A stretch of 64,000 nt of DNA from Thuidium tamariscinum (lineage: Eukaryota; Streptophyta; Bryopsida; Hypnales; Thuidiaceae), in assembly GCA_947034885.2 (NCBI GenBank), contig OX344749.2:48141682-48205681 (forward strand), given 5' to 3'. Below, piece after piece: positions 40,634 to 51,555 of this stretch. A program made the position numbers and the translations under genes. Numbering within the stretch: position 1 is the first letter of the stretch; the number at the start of each line of letters is the position of its first letter. The notes beneath the pieces were generated by a model. The model was not told the origin of the DNA. It saw only the letters and a list, made by a program, of their open reading frames with translations, and did not search any database.

Positions 40634-41339
40634 AGCAAGACAAAAATTCTTGAATGATTGGAATTGGAAGACTCTAAACATTGTCTATCAGTCAATAGTG
40701 ATTTTTGGCTTCCAAAATTCACAATAATTTCAATTTTGGGAATTAAATTCTAAAAAATTTAGAATTTGTATATTTTCTAGCTTTCTACATGGGAAAATTT
40801 TCCACCCTCTCATTCTACGTTCAATCTACTCTAAAATTGCTTAAATGATCAATTACTAATGCCTCATCCCTCATCCTAGGGGATACTGACAACAATAGTT
40901 GCATCATGTCAAGCATTTGATCCAAGTGTGGGAGTGTATTGTCATTGGGAGATCTATATACTAGGAGCTCATTAGAAAGATTGCTTTGAGTACAAGAGTC
41001 AAATTTAGTGATTACAAATTTTGTACAAAGGGGGAGATCTTCTACAATAGCTTGACTTCTGATGATTACTTTTGAATTTTTGTAAACCAACCACTTCCAC
41101 AATATCAAAATGAATGATTTTCATAGTCACTACTTTGTCTTTTAGCCTCTTAAGGCCCAAGGGCTCAAAAGTGGCCTCACAAAGTCTAGAAGTCCAATTT
41201 AAAGTGTTGTAATTTTTACATTCAATAAAACTTATTGGAGAAGTTGCATAAAGAAGTACAACTTTCACCAAAAGAAACAAAAATCATGAACTGGATCATC
41301 AACAACTTAGAGCATATATGAGCGTGCCATGTGCGATTG
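40634..41339. other. Intergenic DNA with two minus-strand open frames, unassigned
   Basis: Minus-strand frames of 95 codons (41108-40821) and 91 codons (41280-41005) overlap. The phrase 'attgtagaagatct' on the minus strand recurs at 60260 and, changed, at 54822 beside other shared words, so this is better explained as repeat DNA than as a gene. Confidence 0.4.
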
Positions 41340-41740
41340 CCACAATCAAATCTAATTTTGGAATGCATAAAAACTTTGAAATTCAATAACTCTCACACCA
41401 TGGGTCGAAATGCCATGAAATAAAGTCCGTGCATCCCTCCTTGTCAAGGGCTTCCTGACGATACCAAGATCACACACAAAATATATGTAAAAATATTTTT
41501 TTAATTTTTAAAAATAAAAAATAACTCAAAATCCACAACTTTCACACTGTCGGTCAAAATGCCACAGAACCAAGCCCATGTAACTTAACTCTTCTAGCCA
41601 AAAGCTTTCCAACAGTACCAAACACATGACCAAGGGATGTATGGGTTGGGAGAACTCACTGTCTCTTGTTTCAACCAATTCCACATCTCCATGTGAATGG
41701 AATTTAGCAACTGTTACTTTGCCTTCTATCATCAATTAGT
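41340..41740 (+). repeat. Multi-unit dispersed repeat, third location
   Basis: Two units share 'cacaactttcacac.gtcggtc/taactctcacaccatgggtc', 'aaatgccat/aaatgccaca' and 'aagctttccaacagtacca' with the repeats at 12890-13440 and the reverse strand of 15490-16080. Confidence 0.5.
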
Positions 41741-41895
41741 AGGCTTCATTAGCCCTGGACTCCACATAGAAGTTGGTCCTATAAGGTACCCAGGGTCCTC
41801 AAAAGAGTTTAGAAGTAGTTTTTTCATCCACTTTTTTATCTTGACCTTTTGTATAGAGTTAGAAAGAATATTCAATTGAATTTTTAATCTAACTA

Positions 41896-42442
41896 CACTA
41901 AAATTGGTAAATAGTGTTGGCAACACTAATTTTCTGAGATAACACTAATTGTGATTAGCAAGGTTAGTGTTAGAAGATTATTTATCCATTCTAACACTGT
42001 TTTAGCTCTATAGTAAATTATAATTTTCTAGGGAAGGGACAAATTTTCGTGGTAGGAGGCAAAAATTACAATTTTTTAGGAAAAGGACAGATTTTCGTGG
42101 CGGGAGGCAAAAATTACAATTTTCTAGGAAAAGGACAAATTTTCACAGCGGGAGGCAAAAATTACAGTTGAGACAGATTTTCACGGTGGAAAGTAAAAAT
42201 TATAGTTTTATAGGAAAGCAACAGATTTTTGCGGTGGGAGGCAAAAATTACAATTTCGCAAGGAAGGGACAAATTTTTACGGCGGGGGGTAAAAATTACA
42301 GTTTTGTAGGGAAGGAACAAATTTTTATGGCAACAATTAAGTGCCTCAACACTATTTACACATAAGTTGAAAAATAGTGTTGGGGGGTAAAAAACAGGGA
42401 ACAACACTAATTATCATCCAACACTATTTACCAATTTTAGTG
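41896..42442. mobile_element. MITE with CACTAAAATTGG ends, carrying a 48-bp tandem array
   Basis: 547 bp with perfect 25-bp inverted ends beginning CACTAAAATTGGTAAATAG. It is bounded by TA on each side and no 3-bp direct duplication is seen, so a CACTA label would be unsafe despite the first five bases. Secondary ends such as 'aacactaa' recur inside. It lies within element G, and the matching uninterrupted sequence is at about 23090-23130 in element F. Confidence 0.8.
42025..42340. repeat. 48-bp tandem repeat, about seven units
   Basis: Units carry 'gacaaattttcgtggtagg'-like sequence followed by 'aggcaaaaattacaa'. Their starts fall at 42038, 42086, 42134, 42172, 42220, 42268 and 42316, an exact period of 48 except for one 10-base deletion in the third. 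Because 48 is divisible by three, frames on both strands translate into 16-residue repeats; this is not evidence of a protein. Confidence 0.9.
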
Positions 42443-43855
42443 TAGTGTTTGTTTTCATGTAGTTGAGAAGTAAGTGAAAAGGAATGGATGGCAAAATATG
42501 CTATTTTAGTGTATTTTGAGAAGTTATTGTTCCTTGCTCTAAATCTATCATTTCTCCACAAATTAAAATGATATTTTTTGAGTTTGAGCCCAACTAACAA
42601 AACAAAGATCATTATTTTACTCTAGTTTCTACTCCAATTGGAATTTAGGAAATTTTTTGTAATATTGAATATCTTATTGTAGTTTGAACTTTGGATGTAT
42701 TTTCAATGTCTACTTCATTCTAATTACAAAATGACACAAAAATTGAGTTTACAAAATGATGTTTGCCACTATAATGTACACATATGATGAAAAAAATTCA
42801 GATTTTTTGAAATAATTTTCTATTTGATGTGATTTTTCTTCACTTTCTCTTCAAAAATTCTCATAAAAAGCAAGTTTCCTAAAAAAAATCTAATTTTTTT
42901 GTGAAGTAGAAAAGACATGTAATTCCATCTGTGAAAAATATAAATAAGTTTTTTCAAAAGTAGAGAAGACATGTAATTCCATCTCTGACAATTATAAATA
43001 AGTTTTTTTCATACATGCCTATTTCCACAATGGCAGCAAATTGAGTGATGAGCAACGACGCTTGAAATTGGTGGTTATAGGTCCGTCCTTTTAAGGGTTC
43101 AGCATCATCAATAAATTAGTCAGCTGCTCTCTTCCTTCCTACCCAAGTAGCTTACAACTTCCTCCAACCATTTCCAAGTCAAGAGGCAAGCTAGTTTCTC
43201 GGGACACATCCAATGTTGTTGATTCCATGACACTCAAAACCCCAAACCCCAAACCCAACGACATTGAATTGCAAGAGAACCCTCTGCTGTCAACATGTGG
43301 CAAGTCTCTCTGAGTGGATTCATGTATAACTTAGTTGAATAACCATGAAACTCTTTCGCATGTTTGGCATTCCACGAAGAGGGGTTAGCTCATGTCCACA
43401 AGGAGATTATTTCACTTTCCCACATTATAACGTAGTAAAATCATGCAAAACACCATTAATCAAAACATCAGCATGTGGAAATTTGGAAAAGCTATGTGGA
43501 TTCTCTATATAACATGGTAAACTGTACCATTTTACTACTATCTCACACATCCAATGTGGAAAATTGTTTTCCCACATTATCAATGTAGTAAAATCATGGA
43601 AAACACCACATTGATATTTTCAAACATCCTCTCTGATTTTTGTCCATAACTTTTGAATGCAAGTTCAAAATCACAAAAAAAATTCTTGAGGTGAAAGTTA
43701 GTTTGATTTGACAACTTTTCTTAGCCCAAAGTTTTTGAAAAAAAGTCATTCTACTATGCCAAAATGTCCACCAAAGTCTGATGAGTTTATAATACCAAAG
43801 TAAAAATAGATAAGTAAGAAAAAAATTCTTCATCATGACATGAAAGTTGAATGTT

Positions 43856-43909
43856 GGTGTATTGGTAAGGTCTTTGGGTTGCTAGGCACGAAGTCTTGGG
43901 TTCAAACCC
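43856..43909 (+). ncRNA. tRNA-like pol III promoter (possible SINE head)
   Basis: An A-box-like TGGTGTATTGG (43856-43866) and a B-box-like GGTTCAAACCC (43899-43909) are spaced as in tRNA genes, and a T-run follows near 43937. The intervening sequence does not fold into a full cloverleaf by eye (the acceptor arms do not pair), so this is not called as a tRNA gene. A tRNA-derived SINE head is the likeliest explanation. Confidence 0.5.
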
Positions 43910-44024
43910 GGTTGGTTATCAAGAGTACATTGTAGTGTTTTTTGTTGATTAAAACAACGGATTTTTTTTACTACATTTGAAATGTAGTGAAATTCACTAG
44001 TTTCAAAATGATCTGGGTGGATTG

Positions 44025-44306
44025 GCCTTACCATGTTGTACCAAAGGTGCAATCAAAACAAAAAGCCCCCTAGTTTGGGCCATGATCACCCCTACTTTCA
44101 TCACCCCTTAGCTAATTTGCCTTATCATGTTTTACCAAAGGTGCAATCAAAACAAAAAGCCCCCTAGTTTGGACCATGATCACCCCTACTTTCATCACCC
44201 CTTAGCTAATTTGCCTTACCATGTTTTACCAAAGGTGCAATCAAAACAAAAAGCCCCCTAGTTTGGACCATGATCACCCCTACTTTCATCATCCCTTAGC
44301 TAATTT
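44025..44306 (+). repeat. 94-bp tandem triplication
   Basis: Three near-identical units start at 44025, 44119 and 44213 with 'gccttaccatgtt.taccaa' and end with 'ccccttagctaatttgc'. A single diverged unit is present at about 59822-59918 within a related element. The near identity of the three units points to a recent expansion. Confidence 0.92.
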
Positions 44307-44505
44307 GCGGTCTCTGATTGCAAATATGGCCAAATGGCCAAATGGCCAAGCGAGGGGGTCAGTTCTCCCTGTCTTTTCAGAATGTAGAGATGGTAGTGTG
44401 TTCTCTACATTGTGTCATTTGCTACTTTAGTGTTAACTTGATAGTAAAAGAGATAGTAAATTGCCTTGCTTTACTACATAGTAAAACCAAATAATCTCCT
44501 TGTGG

Positions 44506-44950
44506 TCCTCATTCTCAAGCCTCCCAATTCTCGCCAGTACATGCACTCCTCACACAGATCCTCATAGAGACCAATCGAAGGCCCGTTGCAAGGTTGGTTC
44601 AGATTTCAGTCGGTCGCCCCCTTTCCGAGCCATTAAAGATTTGTTTTTGCATCCCACAATTCCTCTCAGAAGCAGTTCAAACAGATGATTAGTTCCAACT
44701 CCCGGGATTCCCAGCTCCGGATTTCTCGCAGGTACTCTTTTACTCTCTAACCCTCAATTTAACGTGACTGCTTGGGAATTCGTCATAATCAAAGGTGCAA
44801 TAGTGCGAATGAACGCGAGACAACTGCAAGTTTAGTGCAGGACGTCAACGGCAATGTGATCGATCGACATGAGGTATGCAATGTGATCTTCTAGAATGTC
44901 ATTGACTGGAGATTAGATTAACGAAGTACGAGAGTATACATCAGCACTCC
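44506..44950 (-). other. 3' flank / probable 3' UTR of the PHR-like gene
   Basis: GC content rises here and the sequence is unique except that 'gcactcctcacac.gat' occurs at both 44545 and 44945, the latter overlapping the end of the coding sequence. This direct repeat about 400 bases apart suggests a local duplication at the gene's 3' end. No clear poly(A) signal was found. Confidence 0.45.
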
Positions 44951-47900
44951 TCACACGGATGCCTGTAAAGAATTGGACGGCAAGTTTCCGGGTTGTTGGG
45001 GCATGCAGCCCTGCACAGCGTTGTGCCGCTGCTGGGGTGCGGGTACGGGTGCGGGCGCGACACCCTCCACGGTGATGGTGGTGGACGACCCATCGACGGC
45101 GGAAGAGCTTCTGCTTAACCGAGACGGGAGTGGCGATGGACATGAGGAGGCAGAGGGCGAGTTATCTCGACTGGGACTGGCTGCACAACTCTGCAAACCG
45201 AGCAGTCCTGTAGGCTTGGGACTACTGAGCTTAGCACTGTCTTGTTTGTTGAAGGCCTCCAGGAAAGGCTCTTGCGGAACGATGACCAGGTTGGGAACCT
45301 CCACCCGGGCTCTCTTGGTGGTCGGCTCTCGTGCTGGCGAGCTCTCGCTGGTGCCGCGCGGAGAGGAGCTGTCATGCCTGGGTCATACGAGCATCGTGAT
45401 TAGAACATTTGCAAAGATGTATCTTCTCTTCTCAAATTGGGAAAACGAGAAACTCAGTAGACAAGGTGAACTTAGTCATGCTGAATGCCGAAGAGCACCC
45501 AAATCGTTGCAAGAAAACTGGTACCTCATGCATGGCATGGAATGAAATACCCGTTTGGCATTCTTGAACGAAGTTGAAGCTATGAACATAAATTTGCAAA
45601 ACATAGGCTATTCCATGAAAAATGGGGTTCAGAAAAGTGGACTTAGAGAGAAACGGAGGTGATTAGTTTGCAAATTTCACATTAATTTTTAGACCTCCCC
45701 CCATGGCAGTGCTGGAAGACTCAAAAAAATTCAGTTGATTCACAAAAAATAGACTCCACTTCTCACAAAATCACTTTATCTGGAGTTCATTAATTCGGAT
45801 TCTACGTTTAATGGAATGTGTTTTAGCAATTCTTACCTGTGAATATCAGTTGGATTCTGTGTGGCTAGGCCTTGAGACGGTTGAGCCGGCGATGCATCCC
45901 GGCTGTTGGCTGTTTCACTAGCAGGCTCCTTGCCAGGCAGGACGAAGGCTCCTGCCTTGGCCTGTGCTTCCAGCATCATCTTCAGGCTTTGCCCTTGCGC
46001 CTCAATTCGCAGTTGAAGCTCTCGTTGGATCTGCACATAACGCGCTTGTCAGGACACTCTGTAACATATGACCTTCTGTAAAAACAACAGTCTGCAACAA
46101 CTGTCAAACTTGTCACACTGTCAAAGACTGGAGCACACACTCATAACCTACTCTCTCGTCGTTGCTATTCAGGGACTCCAGATGGACAGTCTGTTTAGGG
46201 TTGTCAAGGAGTAATGGTCTTGGAAGTACAAAACCCTCTCATTTTCCATGAGAAACACGAAGTTGAAGTTTTTCATGACACGACTAATTAGGACTTAAGT
46301 AGGAGTCACAAGTGGAAGTAAGTGAAGTTTCAGCTTCATTCCTATTTTCTCTCGCGCTTCACTCCTCCTCTTTCGGCACAAACACGGACAGTAGAAAGAT
46401 AAGCTCTAATGCATTTTCTCAAAGAACTTCCTTCGTCTTCAACACATTGAGCTCGTGCCATTGAGTTACTGCTATGAGGTGTAGGATTCTAAAGAGACCA
46501 TGTCGCCTATTTAATGAGATGAGGAAAAGGGGAAAAGAGGACAATGACTCCCCCTAATGCACACAAGGGGGATCACAATTCGTGATTACCGTAATCCCTG
46601 CCACTATCGCTGAGCTGTAAGCAGAAACTAGCGACATCAACAGAAAGAAAACCAAAAAAACATGAGGAGATGAGGTTCGATCAGTTACCTCCAGTTGCTC
46701 ATGGAGACGCTTCTGCACCTCCATCTGCATCTGCAGCGCTTGTGTCATTTGGAGACTCCTGCAATTGTACCGCAAATGCTTCAAGTCAGAAACACCTCAT
46801 TGCTATCAGAAGTTGAATGGGTGGATCTTTCCAAACCATGCCCCGTAAGCTCCTCTCTCAGTGACATTCCTGTTCTTGTCTAAAACCATGTGGTTGCACA
46901 ATCTTAGATAATTAAACACACAGGGCTCACTCCTCTCGAGTCATCACGAAGTGGAAAGTAAAGACCAATTGATAGCTCCCAGAATGTTGAAAAACGTACG
47001 AATTTAAATTCATGGCGCCCAGGGAACTATCGTTTCGCCTTCTATCATTTTTAGAATCTGCACACAAAAAAATTTGAGTCAGGGATACTGAAAAAAGGAT
47101 GCCAAGGGAGACAATTGTGAGTGTACTAGATAAACGGAGGAGGGTCGGAAGGCCTGAGTGGGGCTATCTACGGTATCAGACATAATCCTCTCTTCTAAAC
47201 AAGGTAGAAAACGTTAAATCTTAGAGATCTATATAACTCTCTCCAAGGAAGTGAGCAGGACGGGGTCAAGACTCTAAACCTTCTTTTTCAACAGCAATAC
47301 ACCACGTGACAAAGGTGTGTGACAAGAGAGGGTTATGCTTTCAAAAAAATTGCATATCCAGATACCCGCTACAACCTAGATTCACAGAGAATTTGAACAA
47401 GCCACGAGATATGGCCTTACCTTCAGAAGCGGCCTCAGGAATAAGCCTGTATTTCTGCACAAACCCACAGGAAATTGCATGAGCCACTGAAATTAAGAAA
47501 CACCTTCAAATTGCTGCACACTATGGAAACGATTGAACTCGAATAAAGCTGAGCTCTAAATAGAAAGCTCTCTCTTTGAATGGCAACTCTTTGGAGAAGT
47601 CCTACTGACTTGTAAATGGCTCTTGACATGGTAGATAGTGATCCCTGTAACGCCCATCACACGCAAAACTGCTTTGGGTGTTGCACCTGCATAAATAAAA
47701 AGTAACCAGTCAGATACAATTAGTATCCTCTGTCTTTAAGTCATCAACTGAGACGAAGGAATCAAAATGATGGCAAATTATATTCATGAGAAAAGAACAA
47801 ACAGATCCAATGAGAATTTTAAAAATGGCTTTCACTTACGTTCCGAGCCACCCAGTTGTGCAACAGCGTCCACAAACTTTTCATGAAGCTCCGGAGTCCA

Positions 47901-48821
47901 TCGTAGACGTGTTTTGACAGCAGCTGCTTCAGCGGCAGCTGCCGCCGCCGCCGCTGCAGCAGTTGTAGTTGCAGGTGGCACTGAAGGACTCGGGCTCCCT
48001 TCTGAAGTAGCACCTAAATGTAAAGACAACACAATAGTTTAGGGTCTTCACTATGACGTCAAATTTGTCACACTAACGGAAAATTCACGAAATTGACACT
48101 TTTTCAAACGCCATTATTGATGCAAATAAAACTCAAATAATAAATCCGCTAATTAGTCTAAAGCACGCACCTGCTTGCTGCTGTTGCTGCTGCTGGGCAG
48201 GTGGGTCTTTTGTAGAAATGGGTGCTGGAGGTACAGAAGGGAATCTCTTCTGCTGTTGGAACACCTGCAATTGCGAATTGTTAGCCGACATCAAGAAATT
48301 ACAGGCCAGGCAATCCGGAAATATCAATGCCAAAAGAAAAATATATATACTACTCCTCATATTCGGTAGAACGGCGTAATTTCGAGAAATCGGCATTTTT
48401 TTCTAGGCATCCAGCTCAAATCTCAGATCTGTGCCAGTCGTAGTTCTGGAAACCGGTCGTGGTTTTGAGAGCTTAGTGCACTTGAACGTCACAATTTTTG
48501 CCCTCCAAAACAAAACCAATTTAACAAATATGACACACGAATTACAGAGATTGTAGACAAGCGTCCAAACAAGGGATCACTTACTTGTCCGCCACTGATA
48601 TTGTCCAAAGGTCCGCCATCATTGTATGTGTCTGAAAAATTCTCCATCCAATTCGGCTCCCATTCAGGAATGTTCACTGAAGCGTCTGCTGTTTGGGTGG
48701 AACCCTCACCGTCACGGATACTGAGACTCGGCTCAGAAGATCCATCCAGTAGCACCTGCTGCCACAGTTGCAGGCAATTTTCTTTAGGTCTCACAAGACC
48801 TGAGAACCCATATCCAGACAT
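44951..48821 (-). CDS. MYB-CC (GARP) transcription factor, PHR1/PHL type, nine exons
   Basis: Nuclear DNA-binding regulator of the family that binds P1BS sites (GNATATNC) and governs phosphate-starvation genes; the family role is established, the role of this copy is inferred. Minus-strand coding exons: 48821-48585, 48264-48171, 48013-47840, 47686-47610, 47454-47421, 47057-47000, 46758-46689, 46030-45837, 45377-44951. All introns are GT-AG and phases agree, giving 454 aa. Gln-rich (about 103-109) and Ala-rich (about 129-142) runs precede the Myb domain at 145-201 (LRWTPELHEKFVDAV, with SHLQKYR at 191-197). The coiled coil follows in exons 7-8 (about 227-275) with the diagnostic LHEQLE at 243-248. 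A basic KRAR (334-337) is a likely nuclear signal. The C-terminus is Ser/Pro/Val-rich. Trp54 and Trp58 match the acidic N-terminal motif of PHR proteins. Start uncertain: an upstream exon may extend it. Confidence 0.92.
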
Positions 48822-50772
48822 AAAATGTTTTTAAACTCTCGTAGATAGGGACAATTCAACCCTTTATAATGCTCCAATTCATTTTCAAATACTCGCACAT
48901 TCTTGCTTATATCATTGCACAAACATGTCATACACTTCAATTTCATCGAAGTGGTTGAAAAAGGACTTAGATTTTGTACAAAACTTCAAGCATTACTTTG
49001 AATAAATGTGAAGTTAATTGGATGAATCATCTCCCATGAAGCGCTCTGTCCGCCACCAGAATATGGACTGCAGGAGTACCCTAGAAAGCTCCACGGCACT
49101 ATCACCTCCTAATCTATGAATTTCCGAATACTCAATCACGGTATATTCGCGTTTCTCCAGACTCATCAACATCCAGAATTATAAGGAGATAACAAACAGG
49201 CTGATAAATTAAAGAACTTGAAATGTAAGCGACTAAGAATTAAAAAATGCCACCTGCTACATGATTTCGTCTTGCTGAGCAAAACGTACACTTTGCTGTG
49301 GATATTTTTCTAGGATTCCCTGTCACGATCATCTTGGAAAAGTTTTACGTACATCTCAGACTTTCCAAAAGAATCAAGTAATATCATTACGAAAAATTAT
49401 ATCTGGCACTATCGTACAGCGTACAAGCAATTTACGTACACAGGGTAATATACTGTCTATATGAAAAAAGAATGACCGATAAATCCCACACTAACTTAGA
49501 ACTAAGCCCTATAATCCAAAAACTAAACTCACAACTGCAATACCCTTGGCACACTTGCACATCTTTGAAATAGGTCAACTGTGCCCAGCGTTGATGCAAA
49601 GCAATTACACCGTTTATAATCTCCAGAATCACCAACGTTTCACTGTCCAGAACCCTGTACACCAAATTGAATACTACAAAGCAAATGCCGGTATCCTAAG
49701 TACAAACTGAAACGTTAATTTCGTTCAAATGGCGATACTCAAGCCGGAATTGCGACATACATCTTCACCATGGTCTCATTTCAGGCCAAATACTAAGACT
49801 AGTATTGAATTTAGGTTTAGACTGCACAGTCTGAACTTCGCCAAAATGACGGAATATCGCCAATTACACGAAATTGACGTTAAAAACTGAATCTAAGTGA
49901 ACGTTTGATAAGACACTTTACTGGATAAGCAATACATTTTCTCAGGTAGTGTCACCTATCAGCAAACGTAGATTGATTCAATAGGACACTATTATATGTA
50001 CGGCACAGTTCTCTAGACCGTAACTTACTCTCTAGAACAAAACGCAACAAAACGCAGTAATTTCAATCACTGTGACGCACGAACAATGATCATCACATGC
50101 ACAGCACAATCACTTCATTCTTCAGAAAAGGATTTCCAAGAAACCAAATCTACAAGCATCATTGAAAATGCCGGGCAATTCCCCGGCTCCTGCCAAAGCT
50201 ATCATTCTCCACCTGACCGATTAAAGAATAAGGTACCAGATTTTCTGCAGCTGAACTTTTCTACAAGAGTGCTTTACAAAAAGCGCTGATGTAAATGGTC
50301 CCGGGCCTACTTTATGACCGCAAATTAGAGGCAAGCTTACTCTGTGAAGTCTATGCACCCACATAATTAGAATTGCTTTACCCTAAATACTTCATCACAC
50401 GTATTTTTCACAGAGCATTCATTAGTTGAATCAGCAGGCCTGGATTTCTCAAATAAAATTTCTGAACCCGAATTTCTACGCTAAAGAGACGATCACGCGT
50501 ATTCATTCACAAAGCACTCAATAGATTTTCTCTCGTATTCTTGAGTTGAACCCTCGTGGAATTCAAAAGGTGATATGGTTGTGATAATCTGAAGATACCG
50601 GAGAAAAAAGATATACGGTAGGACTTCGGGAAGATGTTGTCGTAAGATTGGAATCAGCTCAACTTTCCAGGGTATAACTGCTGTAAGGCGGAGTATGTAA
50701 AACGGGCCGGCTGTGGAATGTTACGTATAATTTGAATAACCATTTTCAAAACACGGGGAAATGGGCACTAAC
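48822..50772 (-). other. Probable first intron or 5' leader of the PHR-like gene
   Basis: This unique DNA lies between the ATG at 48821 and a strong donor (CAG, then GTTAGT) at 50772. Frames are short and unlike known proteins. If the upstream exon at 50773-51555 is used, most of this is intron. Possible acceptors are TTCTCAG ending at 48800, which is in the wrong phase, and GCAGCAG ending near 48770, which is in phase but has a weak pyrimidine tract. Confidence 0.5.
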
Positions 50773-51555
50773 CTGCAGGGGGTCGCACAGGATAGCGCCT
50801 TGACCATCGGTTTTGGGTGTGATAACCATCGTGGCCGACGGGTAAGGAGCGCTGGATCCACCGCCTCGTCCCAAGCTCTCGAACGACGGCATTTGCAGCC
50901 CCTCCTGCAGTCCCGCATTCATAAACCCTTCCCCCGGGGGGACGTGTCGTCCTCCTGGCGAGTGGAAACCATTCAACCCACTGCTGCCACTGGAGGGCGG
51001 TACCAGAGCACTCAGCTGCGCATGGCTGGCTGGCCTGCTCCCCCCACTGCTCGGACTGGGCACTCCAATCCCCCCTCCACTCGTCGGCCAGTGGATGTTG
51101 CTGGTCCCGCCGGAAGACCACTGGTGGCTGGTGGTAGCAGTAGTAGTAGTATTCCCACTAGGACTGGTGCTCCACTGCGGTGGAAACGGGGGCATGATGG
51201 GGTATGTCGACGGCATCTGAAACGTACTGGAGTCCCAGGCGTGGATCGAAGAGCCCGGTTTAGGCATGTTGAATGGGTAGTTTCCGGAGGTGGAAGGCGG
51301 GTACGGAGACTGCGGTTGCGGCCATGAGGAAGAGGGTGAGCCTGCAGAAGGGAAATAGGATCGCTGTTGGGGTGGATTGGGATCAAAGCCATGGGTGGAT
51401 GGGAAGGGAGGCAGCGGCGGCTGCTGCTGCTGTAATACGGGTGTGGGGAATGGTGATCGGGATGACCCGCCTGGCGATGCTCGCGGACTGCTGCTGCCAC
51501 CGCCTTGGTGGTGCGCAGCTAGTGGAGGCAGCATCGGTGGCATCTGAATCGGCAT
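50773..51555 (-). CDS. Pro/Ser/Gly-rich candidate upstream coding exon of the PHR-like gene
   Basis: An open frame of 261 codons runs from ATG at 51555 to a canonical donor at 50772 (CTGCAG, then GTTAGT), ending in phase 0. The product is low-complexity, rich in Pro, Ser and Gly, with a short Gln run near residue 40, and has no recognised domain. It could be a disordered N-terminus of the PHR-like protein, joined in phase at the GCAGCAG acceptor near 48770, or an exon of an alternative transcript. It could also be a chance frame in GC-rich 5' DNA, since long overlapping frames exist on the other strand. No separate gene on this strand would explain it better. Confidence 0.45.

Larger units (their letters stand above)
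41753..43097 (-). mobile_element. TTAA-family element G with a nested MITE
   Basis: Read on the minus strand it follows element F (22553-23258) along its whole length, apart from 547 bases at 41896-42442 that F lacks. The right end is CCTTTTAAGGG followed by TTCA; the left end is near TTAGCCCTGG at 41749. Without the insert it is about 800 bp. Non-coding. Confidence 0.6.
43396..44505. mobile_element. 1.1-kb composite element with CCACAAGGAGATTATTT ends
   Basis: A 17-bp perfect inverted repeat, CCACAAGGAGATTATTT, bounds 1110 bp. The inside is a patchwork: 'gtagtaaaatcatg..aaacacca' occurs twice (about 43433 and 43587) and mirrors 'tttactac' phrases near the right end; a pol III-type promoter pair lies at 43856-43909; and a 94-bp unit is tandemly triplicated at 44025-44306. 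No clear target duplication. It abuts gene island 2 on its 3' side. No coding capacity. Confidence 0.6.

Noticed and set aside
40821-41280. Two overlapping minus-strand frames as a possible small gene
   Set aside because: Parts recur in diverged form at 54.8 and 60.3 kb in other frames, which fits repeat DNA rather than a gene.
42038-42340. CRISPR-like array of regularly spaced repeats
   Set aside because: The units are contiguous 48-bp tandem repeats without unique spacers, inside a eukaryotic MITE.
42162-42407. 16-residue repeat proteins on both strands
   Set aside because: The 48-bp tandem repeat automatically gives 16-residue repeats in every open frame; composition is A/T-driven and both strands are open.
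43845-43925. Functional tRNA gene
   Set aside because: A- and B-box-like motifs are present but the acceptor and D arms do not pair by eye, so it is reported only as a tRNA-like pol III promoter.
44973-45545. 190-codon plus-strand frame opposite the last PHR exon
   Set aside because: It is antisense to a well-supported coding exon with a coherent splice chain and is an artefact of its GC-rich codons.
47352-47359. P1BS site (GCATATCC) inside an intron of the PHR-like gene, suggesting autoregulation
   Set aside because: An 8-mer with two free positions is expected many times by chance in 64 kb, and this one lies in an intron rather than the promoter.
50761-51327. 188-codon plus-strand frame opposite the Pro/Ser-rich exon
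   Set aside because: It is Arg/Gly-rich low-complexity translation with no domain, and lacks the fitting splice signal seen on the minus strand.
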